A DNA stretch of 13,703 nucleotides from Bacteroidales bacterium UBA6244. Lineage in GTDB: Bacteria; Bacteroidota; Bacteroidia; Bacteroidales; F082. Under the pieces are notes generated by a model, which worked only from the letters and a program-made list of their open reading frames with translations, had not been told where the DNA came from and ran no database searches. The position numbers were made by a program, and so were the translations under genes. Every line of letters begins with the position of its first letter. Position 1 is the first letter of the stretch. The stretch spans positions 1 through 13,703 of the forward strand of contig DJVY01000221.1 in the NCBI GenBank assembly GCA_002440885.1. The letters run 5' to 3'. This document shows, in pieces, positions 4,268-11,758 of this stretch.

Positions 4268-7015
4268 TTAGCTGCATTTGGAATGTCCGCACGATTTGCA
4301 AATCAGGCAGCCATCTTCGTATACAACGGTGTTTTCGCCACATGCCGGACAAATGGTGTCGACGGCCTGGGTACCATCAGGTATATAGCGTTTCAGACTT
4401 CTTACCACCCCGTTGCGCCAGGTGTTGATGTTGTCTTCGGGGAAATTCAGGTTCGAGATGAGGTCTATCACGTAAGTAAGTGGCATACCGTGTCGGAGCA
4501 CTCCGGAAATCAGTTTGGCATAATTCCAGAATTCCTGCTCAAAGCTGCGGGATAAGGCCGGCACGGTGATGCGATAACCTTGTTTGTCTTCAAACTGGAA
4601 ATCGTAACGGGTTCTTTCGCCTTTGTTTTTAACCTTCACTACCCAACCGGTTTCAACGTAAGGTGGCAGATAAAAATCTTCAGCTTTTCCGGTAAACACC
4701 TCGTAGGGTTTGTCGTTTATCTTGCCAATCACGGCCAGCCATTTTTCATAGTTGTTTTGAAAACGAATGACATCGGCTTCGATAATGCGGGGCCGTGGCG
4801 GGGCTTTTGTTTCAATGAAATCATCTTTCGAAGCTTCACCTTTTTTGTCGTTGCTTACCAGCACACCCGATCGTGATCCGTCGCGGTAGATGGTCATTCC
4901 CTTGCAGCCACTCTCCCATGCTTTTTGATAAATCTGGCTCACCAGTTCTTCGGTAGCCGTTTCAGGGATGTTTACCGTAACGCTGATGCTGTGATCTACC
5001 CATTTTTGAATATCGCCCTGCATTTTTACTTTGCTTACCCAGTCGATATCGGCAGAGGAGCTTAGGTAGTAAGGCGATTTTTCGATTACTTTGTTTAAAT
5101 CTTCATCGTTCATCGACTTTACCTCAGCCACTTCATAGCCATTGGCCGTAAGCCAGGTTTCAAATTTCGGATGAAATACCAGATACTCTTCCCAGGCGTC
5201 TCCTACCTCATCTACAAAAGTAACCGTCACGTTTTTGTCGTTGGGATTAACTTTTCTTCTTCTTTTATACGAAACCATAAATACCGGTTCGATACCCGAA
5301 GTGGTTTGGGTACAGATGCTGATACTTCCGGTAGGGGCAATGGTGAGTGAGGCAATGTTTCGCCGACCAACCTTGGTCATTTTTTCGTAAACTTTGGGTG
5401 CATTTTCGCGGAGGCGTGTGATAAACGGGTTATTGGCTTCGCGTTGTGCATTGTAAATAGGAAATGAGCCGCGCTGTTCGGCAAGCTCAACCGACGAATG
5501 GTATACTTCGATGGCCAACAGTTTATGCACTTCGGTTGAAAAGGTGATGGCGTCATCCGAGCCGTAGCGCAAGCCCAAAGCGGCCAGCATATCTCCTTCG
5601 GCGGTAATGCCGATACCTGTTCTGCGACCCTGAATTGATTTTTCGCGAATTTTTTCCCACAGCCTGCGTTCTACCATCTTTACTTCTTCCGATTCGGGGT
5701 CGGCCTCTATTTTGACCAGAATAGCGTCCACTTTTTCTATTTCCAGATCGATGATGTCGTCCATGATGCGTTGGGCAATATGGGCATGTTTGGTAAACAG
5801 ATCTCCGTTGAAATACGCCTCTTCGGTAAAAGGGTTTTCTACATAGCTATATAAGTTTATAGCCAGGAGCCGACAACTGTCGTAGGGACACAAGGGGATT
5901 TCGCCGCACGGATTGGTCGAAACGGTTTTAAATCCGTAATCGGCATAACAATCAGGTATCGATTCGTTGATCACCGTGTCCCAGAACAACACACCGGGTT
6001 CGGCAGAAGCCCAGGCGTTGTGGATAATTTTATCCCACAGCTGTTTTGGATCAATTTCTTTTTTTACCCAAGGATTATCGCTGTTGGTAGGAAACTGTTG
6101 TACATACAATTTGTTGTCGCGTAACGCATGCATGAACTCATCATCAATTTTAACCGAAACATTGGCACCGGTTACTTTGCCTTGTTCGAGTTTTGCATCG
6201 ATAAAGTGTTCAGCATCGGGATGTTTTATGCCAATGCTGAGCATCAGCGCGCCACGTCGGCCATCCTGCGCTACTTCGCGTGTTGAGTTGGAATACCTTT
6301 CCATAAAAGGAACTACTCCCGTTGAAGTTAAAGCGGTATTTTTTACCGGACTTCCGGCAGGCCTGATGTGGGTAAGGTCGTGACCCACGCCGCCGCGGCG
6401 TTTCATGAGTTGCACCTGCTCCTGATCAATCTTCAGAATCCCGCCATAACTATCCGATTTGCCATCGTTTCCAATAACGAAGCAGTTCGACAAAGACGAA
6501 ATTTGCTGTTCGTTGCCAATACCGGCCATAGGGCTTCCCGCCGGAATAATGTATTTAAAATGATCCAGAACGGCAAATACCTCTTCCTCAGTCATTGGGT
6601 TTCGGTATTTATTCTCAATACGCACGATTTCTTTGGCCAGACGCCGGTGCATGTCGGCAGGGGTTTTTTCGTATAAATTCCCCTTGCTGTCTTTCAAGGC
6701 GTACTTGTTAATCCACACATTAGCTGCCAGGGTGTCGCCCTCAAAGTAAGCCGTACAAGCTTCCAAGACTTCCTGATGTGAGTAACTGGTTTTCGGCATT
6801 GAAACGGCTTCCTTTGTATTCTCGGTTAAATCTTTTTCGGCTACCCGCAACTTGGAAACAAATCCTGTTTCCGTTTTTTGTTCTGTCATCTCCAATTTTG
6901 ATCTTTCTTCTAAAACGCGTTCGTAAAAACTCTTTTCTATCTCCTGCTCCACCTCTTGACCGGCCGTTTGATTACTGACTTTTTCGTCGAAATTTAAGTA
7001 CAAAGTGTTATCCAT
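4268..7015 (-). CDS. nrdJ: Adenosylcobalamin-dependent (class II) ribonucleotide reductase
   Basis: The enzyme reduces ribonucleotides to deoxyribonucleotides, using coenzyme B12 to form the active-site thiyl radical, with or without oxygen. From ATG 7015 (MDNTLYLNFDEK) it has 915 residues. The N-terminal region reads HQEVLEACTAYFEGD and WINKYALKDSKGNLYEKTP. LSNCFVIG places the first redox cysteine at Cys178. GGVGHDLTHIRPAGSP and TREVAQDGRRGALMLSI follow. NPCGEIPLCPYDSCRL holds the radical cysteine Cys370 and Glu372. The phosphate-binding region reads IAPTGSISICT. The C-terminus (889-915) has six cysteines (CPAC, then CLICKSCGHSKC), probably a zinc ribbon plus the shuttle cysteines. An in-frame GTG at 7117 and ATGs at 7069 and 7051 would add up to 34 residues (LYIASLKSQDVFFRSML and on) that look unlike the family, so I prefer 7015, although no Shine-Dalgarno decides it. 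It is a single-gene unit with no B12 riboswitch visible upstream. Confidence 0.93.
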   Translation of the reverse strand: MDNTLYLNFDEKVSNQTAGQEVEQEIEKSFYERVLEERSKLEMTEQKTETGFVSKLRVAEKDLTENTKEAVSMPKTSYSHQEVLEACTAYFEGDTLAANVWINKYALKDSKGNLYEKTPADMHRRLAKEIVRIENKYRNPMTEEEVFAVLDHFKYIIPAGSPMAGIGNEQQISSLSNCFVIGNDGKSDSYGGILKIDQEQVQLMKRRGGVGHDLTHIRPAGSPVKNTALTSTGVVPFMERYSNSTREVAQDGRRGALMLSIGIKHPDAEHFIDAKLEQGKVTGANVSVKIDDEFMHALRDNKLYVQQFPTNSDNPWVKKEIDPKQLWDKIIHNAWASAEPGVLFWDTVINESIPDCYADYGFKTVSTNPCGEIPLCPYDSCRLLAINLYSYVENPFTEEAYFNGDLFTKHAHIAQRIMDDIIDLEIEKVDAILVKIEADPESEEVKMVERRLWEKIREKSIQGRRTGIGITAEGDMLAALGLRYGSDDAITFSTEVHKLLAIEVYHSSVELAEQRGSFPIYNAQREANNPFITRLRENAPKVYEKMTKVGRRNIASLTIAPTGSISICTQTTSGIEPVFMVSYKRRRKVNPNDKNVTVTFVDEVGDAWEEYLVFHPKFETWLTANGYEVAEVKSMNDEDLNKVIEKSPYYLSSSADIDWVSKVKMQGDIQKWVDHSISVTVNIPETATEELVSQIYQKAWESGCKGMTIYRDGSRSGVLVSNDKKGEASKDDFIETKAPPRPRIIEADVIRFQNNYEKWLAVIGKINDKPYEVFTGKAEDFYLPPYVETGWVVKVKNKGERTRYDFQFEDKQGYRITVPALSRSFEQEFWNYAKLISGVLRHGMPLTYVIDLISNLNFPEDNINTWRNGVVRSLKRYIPDGTQAVDTICPACGENTVVYEDGCLICKSCGHSKCS

Positions 7016-7131
7016 GGTTTTGGTACGATTGATGGTTGTTGGTTGAAACATTTGTCTGTAAATCAACATGCTGCGAAAAAACACATCTTGACTTTTCAGG
7101 CTTGCAATATACAACACTATACATCATGCCC

Positions 7132-7150
7132 TGTGATTTTTTTATTCACA
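7132..7150. promoter_or_regulatory. Possible operator upstream of nrdJ (TGTGA-N9-TCACA)
   Basis: TGTGA (7132-7136) and TCACA (7146-7150) form a perfect five-base inverted repeat with a T-rich nine-base spacer, about 120 bases before the nrdJ start. The half-sites resemble those of the CRP/FNR family, but the spacer is 9 rather than 6. I see no clear TAnnTTTG promoter near it. A repeat this short may arise by chance. Confidence 0.2.
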
Positions 7151-7197
7151 ACGGGTGTTGATAAAAAATAACAAACAGGTATTTAGTTAATTAAGTT

Positions 7198-7260
7198 AAA
7201 AAAAACAGCTAAACTATTTTTCGTGATGTTTTTGGCATAAATTTTATTATCAAAATAGTT
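7198..7260 (-). terminator. Possible weak terminator of the Omp85-fusion/TauE operon
   Basis: AACTATTTT (minus strand 7260-7252, beginning in the TauE stop codon) and AAAATAGTT (7220-7212) form a perfect nine-base inverted repeat with a 31-base loop. AGCTG separates the repeat from a run of eight T residues (7205-7198). The AT-rich stem, long loop and the gap before the T-run make this weaker than the other two terminators in the window. Confidence 0.35.
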
Positions 7261-7628
7261 CACTTCTCAAAAAGCATCCGGAGGGCAATCAGGAAAAGAA
7301 CTACAGCAAAAATTTTCTTCAGGGTAACCTCGGGTATGGACAAGGCGAATTTTGATCCGATATAGCCTCCAATTAGAAATGCTCCTGCGATAATGAGGGC
7401 GTAGGTGAGGTTAAGCGCTCCTTCTTTATAATAACTGTATGCCGCCAGCAATCCGATAGGTGGAAGCATGACCGCCAGACTTGTGCCTTGTGCGCTGTAC
7501 TGGTCCATGCCCAGGATAAAAACCAGAGCCGGTATGATAATGATTGCGCCCCCAATCCCAATCAACCCGCTGAAGATGCCGGCCACCAGGCCTATTAAAA
7601 CCAGGATTAAAACTACACTTACAGTCAT
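7260..7628 (-). CDS. Half-size TauE/SafE-family membrane protein
   Basis: The 122 residues form about four transmembrane helices. The N-terminus contains GLVAGIFSGLIGIGGAIIII followed by a proline, the glycine-rich signature of the TauE/SafE (DUF81) transporter family, followed by AQGTSLAVML. Classical members have about 250 residues and two such repeats; this protein holds one, so it would have to dimerise to make a full transporter. Sulfite or other organic-sulfur anion export is known for some relatives, but the substrate here cannot be inferred. I chose ATG 7628 (MTVSVVLILV) because GGAG lies 8 bases upstream; the ATG at 7634 is only 2 bases from it. Longer starts run into the end of the upstream gene. 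The gene follows the large outer-membrane protein gene by 20 bases and is probably co-transcribed with it. Confidence 0.8.
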   Translation of the reverse strand: MTVSVVLILVLIGLVAGIFSGLIGIGGAIIIIPALVFILGMDQYSAQGTSLAVMLPPIGLLAAYSYYKEGALNLTYALIIAGAFLIGGYIGSKFALSIPEVTLKKIFAVVLFLIALRMLFEK

Positions 7629-7636
7629 TTTCATGT

Positions 7637-7640
7637 CTCC
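7637..7640 (-). promoter_or_regulatory. Ribosome-binding site of the TauE/SafE gene
   Basis: GGAG (in ATAGGAGACATGAAAATG) is one of the few Shine-Dalgarno sequences in the window. It lies 8 bases before ATG 7628 and only 2 bases before ATG 7634, so it selects the downstream start. Confidence 0.6.
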
Positions 7641-7648
7641 TATATTGT

Positions 7649-10600
7649 TTAAAAGTCGAGGCTTAGCGACAGGTAGTACACCGGACGGGTTACTTTGTAG
7701 TCGTCGACACCCCATGAAATATCGCCACGGATAAAATACCCAAATACTGTGGACCGCACTCCCAACCCAAATCCTCCCACAATGGGTTCTTTTTGCACTT
7801 CAACGGAAATATGCATTGGGCCACTATCTACATAATTGGTGTACAGGGCGTTTTCTTTTGAGTAAGGGCTGCTCCCTGTCCAGGCCGTTCCAATGTCGCC
7901 AAACCCTACCAGCTGAAAGGTGCGTAAAAAAGTTGAGCTGATTGGTGTTCGTGAGAAATATTGAAACACAGGCATTCGCAGTTCGCTGTTTATCACCAAA
8001 AAACTGTTACCATTTCTTATGTTCTGGTTGAAGCCACGCATGTTTGTTGCCAGGGTTTGGTAGGCATAATGTTGGCTGTAATCGATGGGCGTGTTGGTAT
8101 TAAACGCCGGGAAAAGCCAGTTGTCGACGCCTCCCATGTAATAAATCAATTTGTCGCTGCCTAGCGAGGTGCTTCCGGCTATGCGGTTGGCCCAAATAAA
8201 AGTACGGTGAATTTTTTGGTAATTTCGGTAGTCGAATCCCAACACAATCAGGTTTTGTTGGTCACCGTTGATCAGTTGGTGGTATTCGGCAAACAGCTTA
8301 TAACGTGTGCCATAATAGAGGTTTGTCCCCGGGCTGCGCGTGTTGTCGAAAACCAATTCGCCTTTAAGCCCTGCCCAGTTGTCGTAGACGGTAGGCGTTT
8401 CGAGCGCAATTTGGTCGGTGGCCATGGTTACAAACATTTCGTTGCGGTACATGGCCGTACCTTTCAGGCTAAGGGCTTCGTTAAATGGCCATTTGAGTGA
8501 ATAAAAAAGTTCGTGGGTATGTACCCGTTGGATAACATAACCATTTGATCCTTCGAGGGTGTTGCGGTGAAATACAAATTCTTTGTCGAGACGTTTTTTT
8601 AGGTCAGCGTAGCTAAACAGGTATTCGTTGTTGATTAAACTCAGGTTTAGCCTAACCCCGCCGATGATGCGGTGATCTTCCATCAGGTCTGTCAACCCCA
8701 TTTGGAAGAACAGGTTAAAACCCGGGTTAAGATAAATCGGACTTCCGCCACCTGTAAAAGGCTGATACCCGTAGTTGATGTAATTGAAATCGATTTGCGA
8801 GGTCAGGTCGTTGATAAAATAGGACACATTGTAATTAAGCCTTTTGGGGATACTGATTTCTTCGCCTGATGGAGGCCCTGACAAGCCCGGAATGGAGGCT
8901 GAACCAACCCCATTTTCAGTCATTCCCCGTGCCGGAATCACTTCTTTTCCGGTTTCGTCGGTATACACCATCGCAAAGCGCTTAGGCTTTGAGACTGGAG
9001 CCGGTTTGGTCTCGGTTTGCACCGTATCCTGCCCGGGAGGAGGGGTTTTTTGTGCTTGCATTTCGCGTTGCAACAGCACCTGCTTCTTTTGCTCTTCGGC
9101 TTTTAGTTGTTGCATGTACCTGGTATCCATCAGCTTCAGGTTTGGAGCAGCGGAGTAGGTGGGGGTGGGTTGCAAAAACAACTGGGTTCTGTTGTTGTGG
9201 AAGATCGTCATGGCCTGTAGTCCGGCTGCCGGGTTTACCTGGTGATCGAGTATGTTCCAGGTGTAGTCGGTTATGGCTTTCGATAGGGCAAAATACCTGT
9301 AATGAACCACGGTATCAACCGAACTTACCGTACTGTCAATCATTGCCAGGTAGTTGTTGGTAATACCGTTGGCATCGCTTAGGTAGGAAATGGTGTTAAA
9401 GCCATACGACTCGGGCTGCCATTCGCTTGCAAGCGGAGTATTTGTAATTCTTTTCAGGACAGGGTTGTGGTTTTTAAAGTCGTAAACAAACAAATCAAAC
9501 TGGTCGGGCACGTCGACAACCACTTCGGTTGATTTGCTTAGCGTGTCGTTTATCCGGTTTGAGCTAAACACAATTTGCGATGACCTGTTGATGAAGGCGG
9601 GCGAAAGGTCGGAATAGAGGTCGTCGGTAATCTTTAACCACGAGCTGGAAGCCAGATCAAAAACAAAAATGTCGGATTGTCCGTTTTGGGAGGCCGACAT
9701 CACCAGCTTCCGCCCATCATCGGAATAGGAAAAGTCGTTTACTTTTTGGATGTTGTATAAAATCTGGCGGGTAGTTTGTTTGTTTTCCAGTTCGTACAAA
9801 TATAACCAGGGCATGCCTTTGTCTTCGATGACAAGGGCCAGTATTTTTCCGGTAGGATGCCATGAGAGCAGCGGATAGCTGTAATCTGTTTTGGTATCAA
9901 TCATCACCCCTTTTTTCAGTATCCGTTTCTTTTTCCCGGTGTTTATATCCATTAAAAACACCTTATATTTACCCATTTCATTGGTGGTATAGGCCAATAA
10001 ATCTCCTGCCGGGCTAATTGTAGGCCGACTGAAAACAACGTCCTCGCGGTATTTCAAATCAATCTTGTTGTCGGGAAGTTGGGTATGGCCAACGTAGGAT
10101 TGGTATTCGGCCTGATAATAGTTTTTCCATTCTTCCACAATTTGTTTGTACGACAGCCCGGTAACGTACAAAAAGCCTTTGTCGACGCTGTTGCTCATGC
10201 CCGTCATGTGGATGATGTTGCTAACGGTACGCTCACCGTACTGGTTGGCCACGAAGCGCCACAACGAATGCCCGGCGTAGGTAGCGTCTTCACCCTCCAG
10301 GTTGTTGAGCTTGTTATAACGTCCGCTTAAAATCCCATCGCGCACCCTGTTATCGTATTCCACGCTCCAATCCTTACCTAACCAGCTGATAAGCCCGATG
10401 CGGTACCACGATGGCAGACTAAAGAAAGTGGCGTTTTTAACTTGTTGCGTGAGCGAGCCGCCAAACATGAGCTGATTAAACATAACTTCGGCTATACCCG
10501 ACCGGATTTGATCTTCAAAGTTCACGTGATTTCCATCGAAATAGATAAAAACTTTAGAGCCGATAATGTGTGTTACCCCGCCGACATTGTAGTTTTCATC

Positions 10601-10969
10601 TGTCATCAGGCCGATGTTGCTTTGTTTGAGGTCGGTGAGGTTGTTAAAAACAATAAACTGAAGACGTTTGTCTAAAATGGTCTCCATTTTGGCTTCAATA
10701 ACAGGAATTTGTTCGGTGGCATAACGCGCAGCATACTCGGCCAGCTCTTTTCCGTTCAGGTAGAAATAGGTGTCCAGGTCGTCAAATTTGTAGTAAGTCC
10801 AATAGAAATCGTTAAACTGCACCCTGTTTTTGCCAAAATTTTGATTCGACCCGTTGTAAAACTGAGCCGTTGCCTGTTGGCTTGCGAACAGGCCAACAAC
10901 ACTCAATATCAAAACGATAATTCGGTTTGATAAAAACCGGGACGTTATTTTTTTTATTGCTGATCTCAC
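7649..10969 (-). CDS. Outer-membrane fusion: peptidase-like region, TolB-like propeller, Omp85-type barrel
   Basis: The protein has 1106 residues. A signal peptide (SNRIIVLILSVVGLFASQQA, likely cut at ATA-QF near residue 35) leads into an alpha/beta region (about 40-300) that resembles gluzincin-type peptidases. The expected HExxH is missing (SGIAEVMFNQLMFG stands there), so it is probably not catalytic. Residues about 310-560 carry repeats such as SRPTISPAGDLLAYTT and DFSYSDDGRKLVMSASQNGQ, typical of the WD40-like/TolB propeller. A Q/K/P-rich linker (about 620-705) follows. From about 710 to the end there is a beta-barrel with the MRGF loop motif (near 978) and GDIGTAW, as in Omp85/BamA surface antigens; it ends in Phe (YYLSLSLDF), as outer-membrane barrels do. 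No POTRA repeats are evident. The start is GTG 10969: an in-frame stop lies just upstream, and later starts would damage the signal peptide. The true role is unknown; export, assembly or surface display are possible. Confidence 0.85.
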   Translation of the reverse strand: MRSAIKKITSRFLSNRIIVLILSVVGLFASQQATAQFYNGSNQNFGKNRVQFNDFYWTYYKFDDLDTYFYLNGKELAEYAARYATEQIPVIEAKMETILDKRLQFIVFNNLTDLKQSNIGLMTDENYNVGGVTHIIGSKVFIYFDGNHVNFEDQIRSGIAEVMFNQLMFGGSLTQQVKNATFFSLPSWYRIGLISWLGKDWSVEYDNRVRDGILSGRYNKLNNLEGEDATYAGHSLWRFVANQYGERTVSNIIHMTGMSNSVDKGFLYVTGLSYKQIVEEWKNYYQAEYQSYVGHTQLPDNKIDLKYREDVVFSRPTISPAGDLLAYTTNEMGKYKVFLMDINTGKKKRILKKGVMIDTKTDYSYPLLSWHPTGKILALVIEDKGMPWLYLYELENKQTTRQILYNIQKVNDFSYSDDGRKLVMSASQNGQSDIFVFDLASSSWLKITDDLYSDLSPAFINRSSQIVFSSNRINDTLSKSTEVVVDVPDQFDLFVYDFKNHNPVLKRITNTPLASEWQPESYGFNTISYLSDANGITNNYLAMIDSTVSSVDTVVHYRYFALSKAITDYTWNILDHQVNPAAGLQAMTIFHNNRTQLFLQPTPTYSAAPNLKLMDTRYMQQLKAEEQKKQVLLQREMQAQKTPPPGQDTVQTETKPAPVSKPKRFAMVYTDETGKEVIPARGMTENGVGSASIPGLSGPPSGEEISIPKRLNYNVSYFINDLTSQIDFNYINYGYQPFTGGGSPIYLNPGFNLFFQMGLTDLMEDHRIIGGVRLNLSLINNEYLFSYADLKKRLDKEFVFHRNTLEGSNGYVIQRVHTHELFYSLKWPFNEALSLKGTAMYRNEMFVTMATDQIALETPTVYDNWAGLKGELVFDNTRSPGTNLYYGTRYKLFAEYHQLINGDQQNLIVLGFDYRNYQKIHRTFIWANRIAGSTSLGSDKLIYYMGGVDNWLFPAFNTNTPIDYSQHYAYQTLATNMRGFNQNIRNGNSFLVINSELRMPVFQYFSRTPISSTFLRTFQLVGFGDIGTAWTGSSPYSKENALYTNYVDSGPMHISVEVQKEPIVGGFGLGVRSTVFGYFIRGDISWGVDDYKVTRPVYYLSLSLDF

Positions 10970-11083
10970 TGTTAATGCTTAGCGTGGCTAAATTATAACA
11001 AATATTAAACCAAATTATTTTATTTAACGAGGCGAATTCTTGTGGCTTTGCACTATTTTTGACCCTGCCAAAACGAACTATCT
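10970..11083. promoter_or_regulatory. Divergent promoter region between the outer-membrane fusion and the metallo-hydrolase
   Basis: These 114 AT-rich bases separate the two divergent genes. On the plus strand TATTTTTG (11054-11061) matches TAnnTTTG exactly, 22 bases before ATG 11084, so the leader would be very short; no TTG lies at the ideal distance. On the minus strand I see only an imperfect candidate (AATATTTG near 11008-11015). Confidence 0.45.
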
Positions 11084-11740
11084 ATGATTACTATTAAGCT
11101 GTTTACTTTTAATCCTTTTCAGGAAAACACCTATGTGCTTAGTGATGAAACCGGTGAATGTGTAATTATTGATCCGGGCATGAACGATGCTACAGAGGAA
11201 AATATCCTTACTTCCTATCTTTCGGATCATCAGCTAAAACCTGTTTTGCTTGTCAACACCCACGCCCACATCGACCACATTATAGGGAACGATTTTGTTA
11301 ACCGCACCTTTCAACTGCCGTTGTATGCCCATGCTAAATCGGCTCAGTTTCTCACCAGCGCCATTGTCCAGGCCAGGCTTTATGGATTGAATCTTGAAAA
11401 AGTTACACCGATAACACATTTTCTCAACGATGGCGATGTACTTACTTTTGGAAACAGCCATTTGCAGGTGCTTTATACGCCCGGTCATGCAGATGGAAGC
11501 GTTTGTTTATACGCTCCCGATTCGAATTTTGTGGTAACCGGAGACGTGTTGTTTTACCAAAGCATAGGCCGGACGGACCTGCCTACCGGCGATTACGACC
11601 TGTTACAGGAGAGCATCTGGAAAAAGCTCTTTACCCTGCCCGACACCACCATTGTCTATCCCGGTCATGGACCACACACCACCATCGGGTCTGAAAAATC
11701 GGAGAACCCATTTGTAGCTATCGGACGCGATACGCTTTAA
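11084..11740 (+). CDS. Metallo-beta-lactamase-fold hydrolase, glyoxalase-II-like
   Basis: This 218-residue soluble protein has the full metal-binding set of the glyoxalase II branch: THAHIDH (His60, His62, Asp64, His65), His135 in YTPGHADGS, Asp154 in VTGDVLF and His195 in VYPGHGP. Such enzymes bind two metal ions and hydrolyse thioesters such as S-lactoylglutathione. The protein lacks the extra C-terminal substrate-binding helices of true GloB (about 250 residues), so it fits the shorter YcbL-like group, whose substrates are less clear. Bacteroidota generally lack glutathione, which also argues against a classical GloB role. It has no signal peptide. It lies 18 bases before dnaG on the same strand and is probably co-transcribed with it, but no functional link is evident. 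Confidence 0.88.
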   Translation: MITIKLFTFNPFQENTYVLSDETGECVIIDPGMNDATEENILTSYLSDHQLKPVLLVNTHAHIDHIIGNDFVNRTFQLPLYAHAKSAQFLTSAIVQARLYGLNLEKVTPITHFLNDGDVLTFGNSHLQVLYTPGHADGSVCLYAPDSNFVVTGDVLFYQSIGRTDLPTGDYDLLQESIWKKLFTLPDTTIVYPGHGPHTTIGSEKSENPFVAIGRDTL

Positions 11741-11758
11741 CTTTAAACCTGTTTCCCT

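Noticed and set aside
4268..4348. Cys-rich end of nrdJ as a separate zinc-ribbon gene
   Set aside because: It is in frame with no break, and cysteine-rich tails are usual for B12-dependent reductases.
7105..7131. NrdR box upstream of nrdJ
   Set aside because: TATAGTGT on the minus strand resembles one half of the consensus palindrome, but the other half is missing and there is no second box.
7016..7260. Cobalamin riboswitch upstream of the B12-dependent reductase
   Set aside because: Only about 245 bases are available before the preceding gene, and I see no B12-box-like GCCACTG motif or the expected multi-stem fold.
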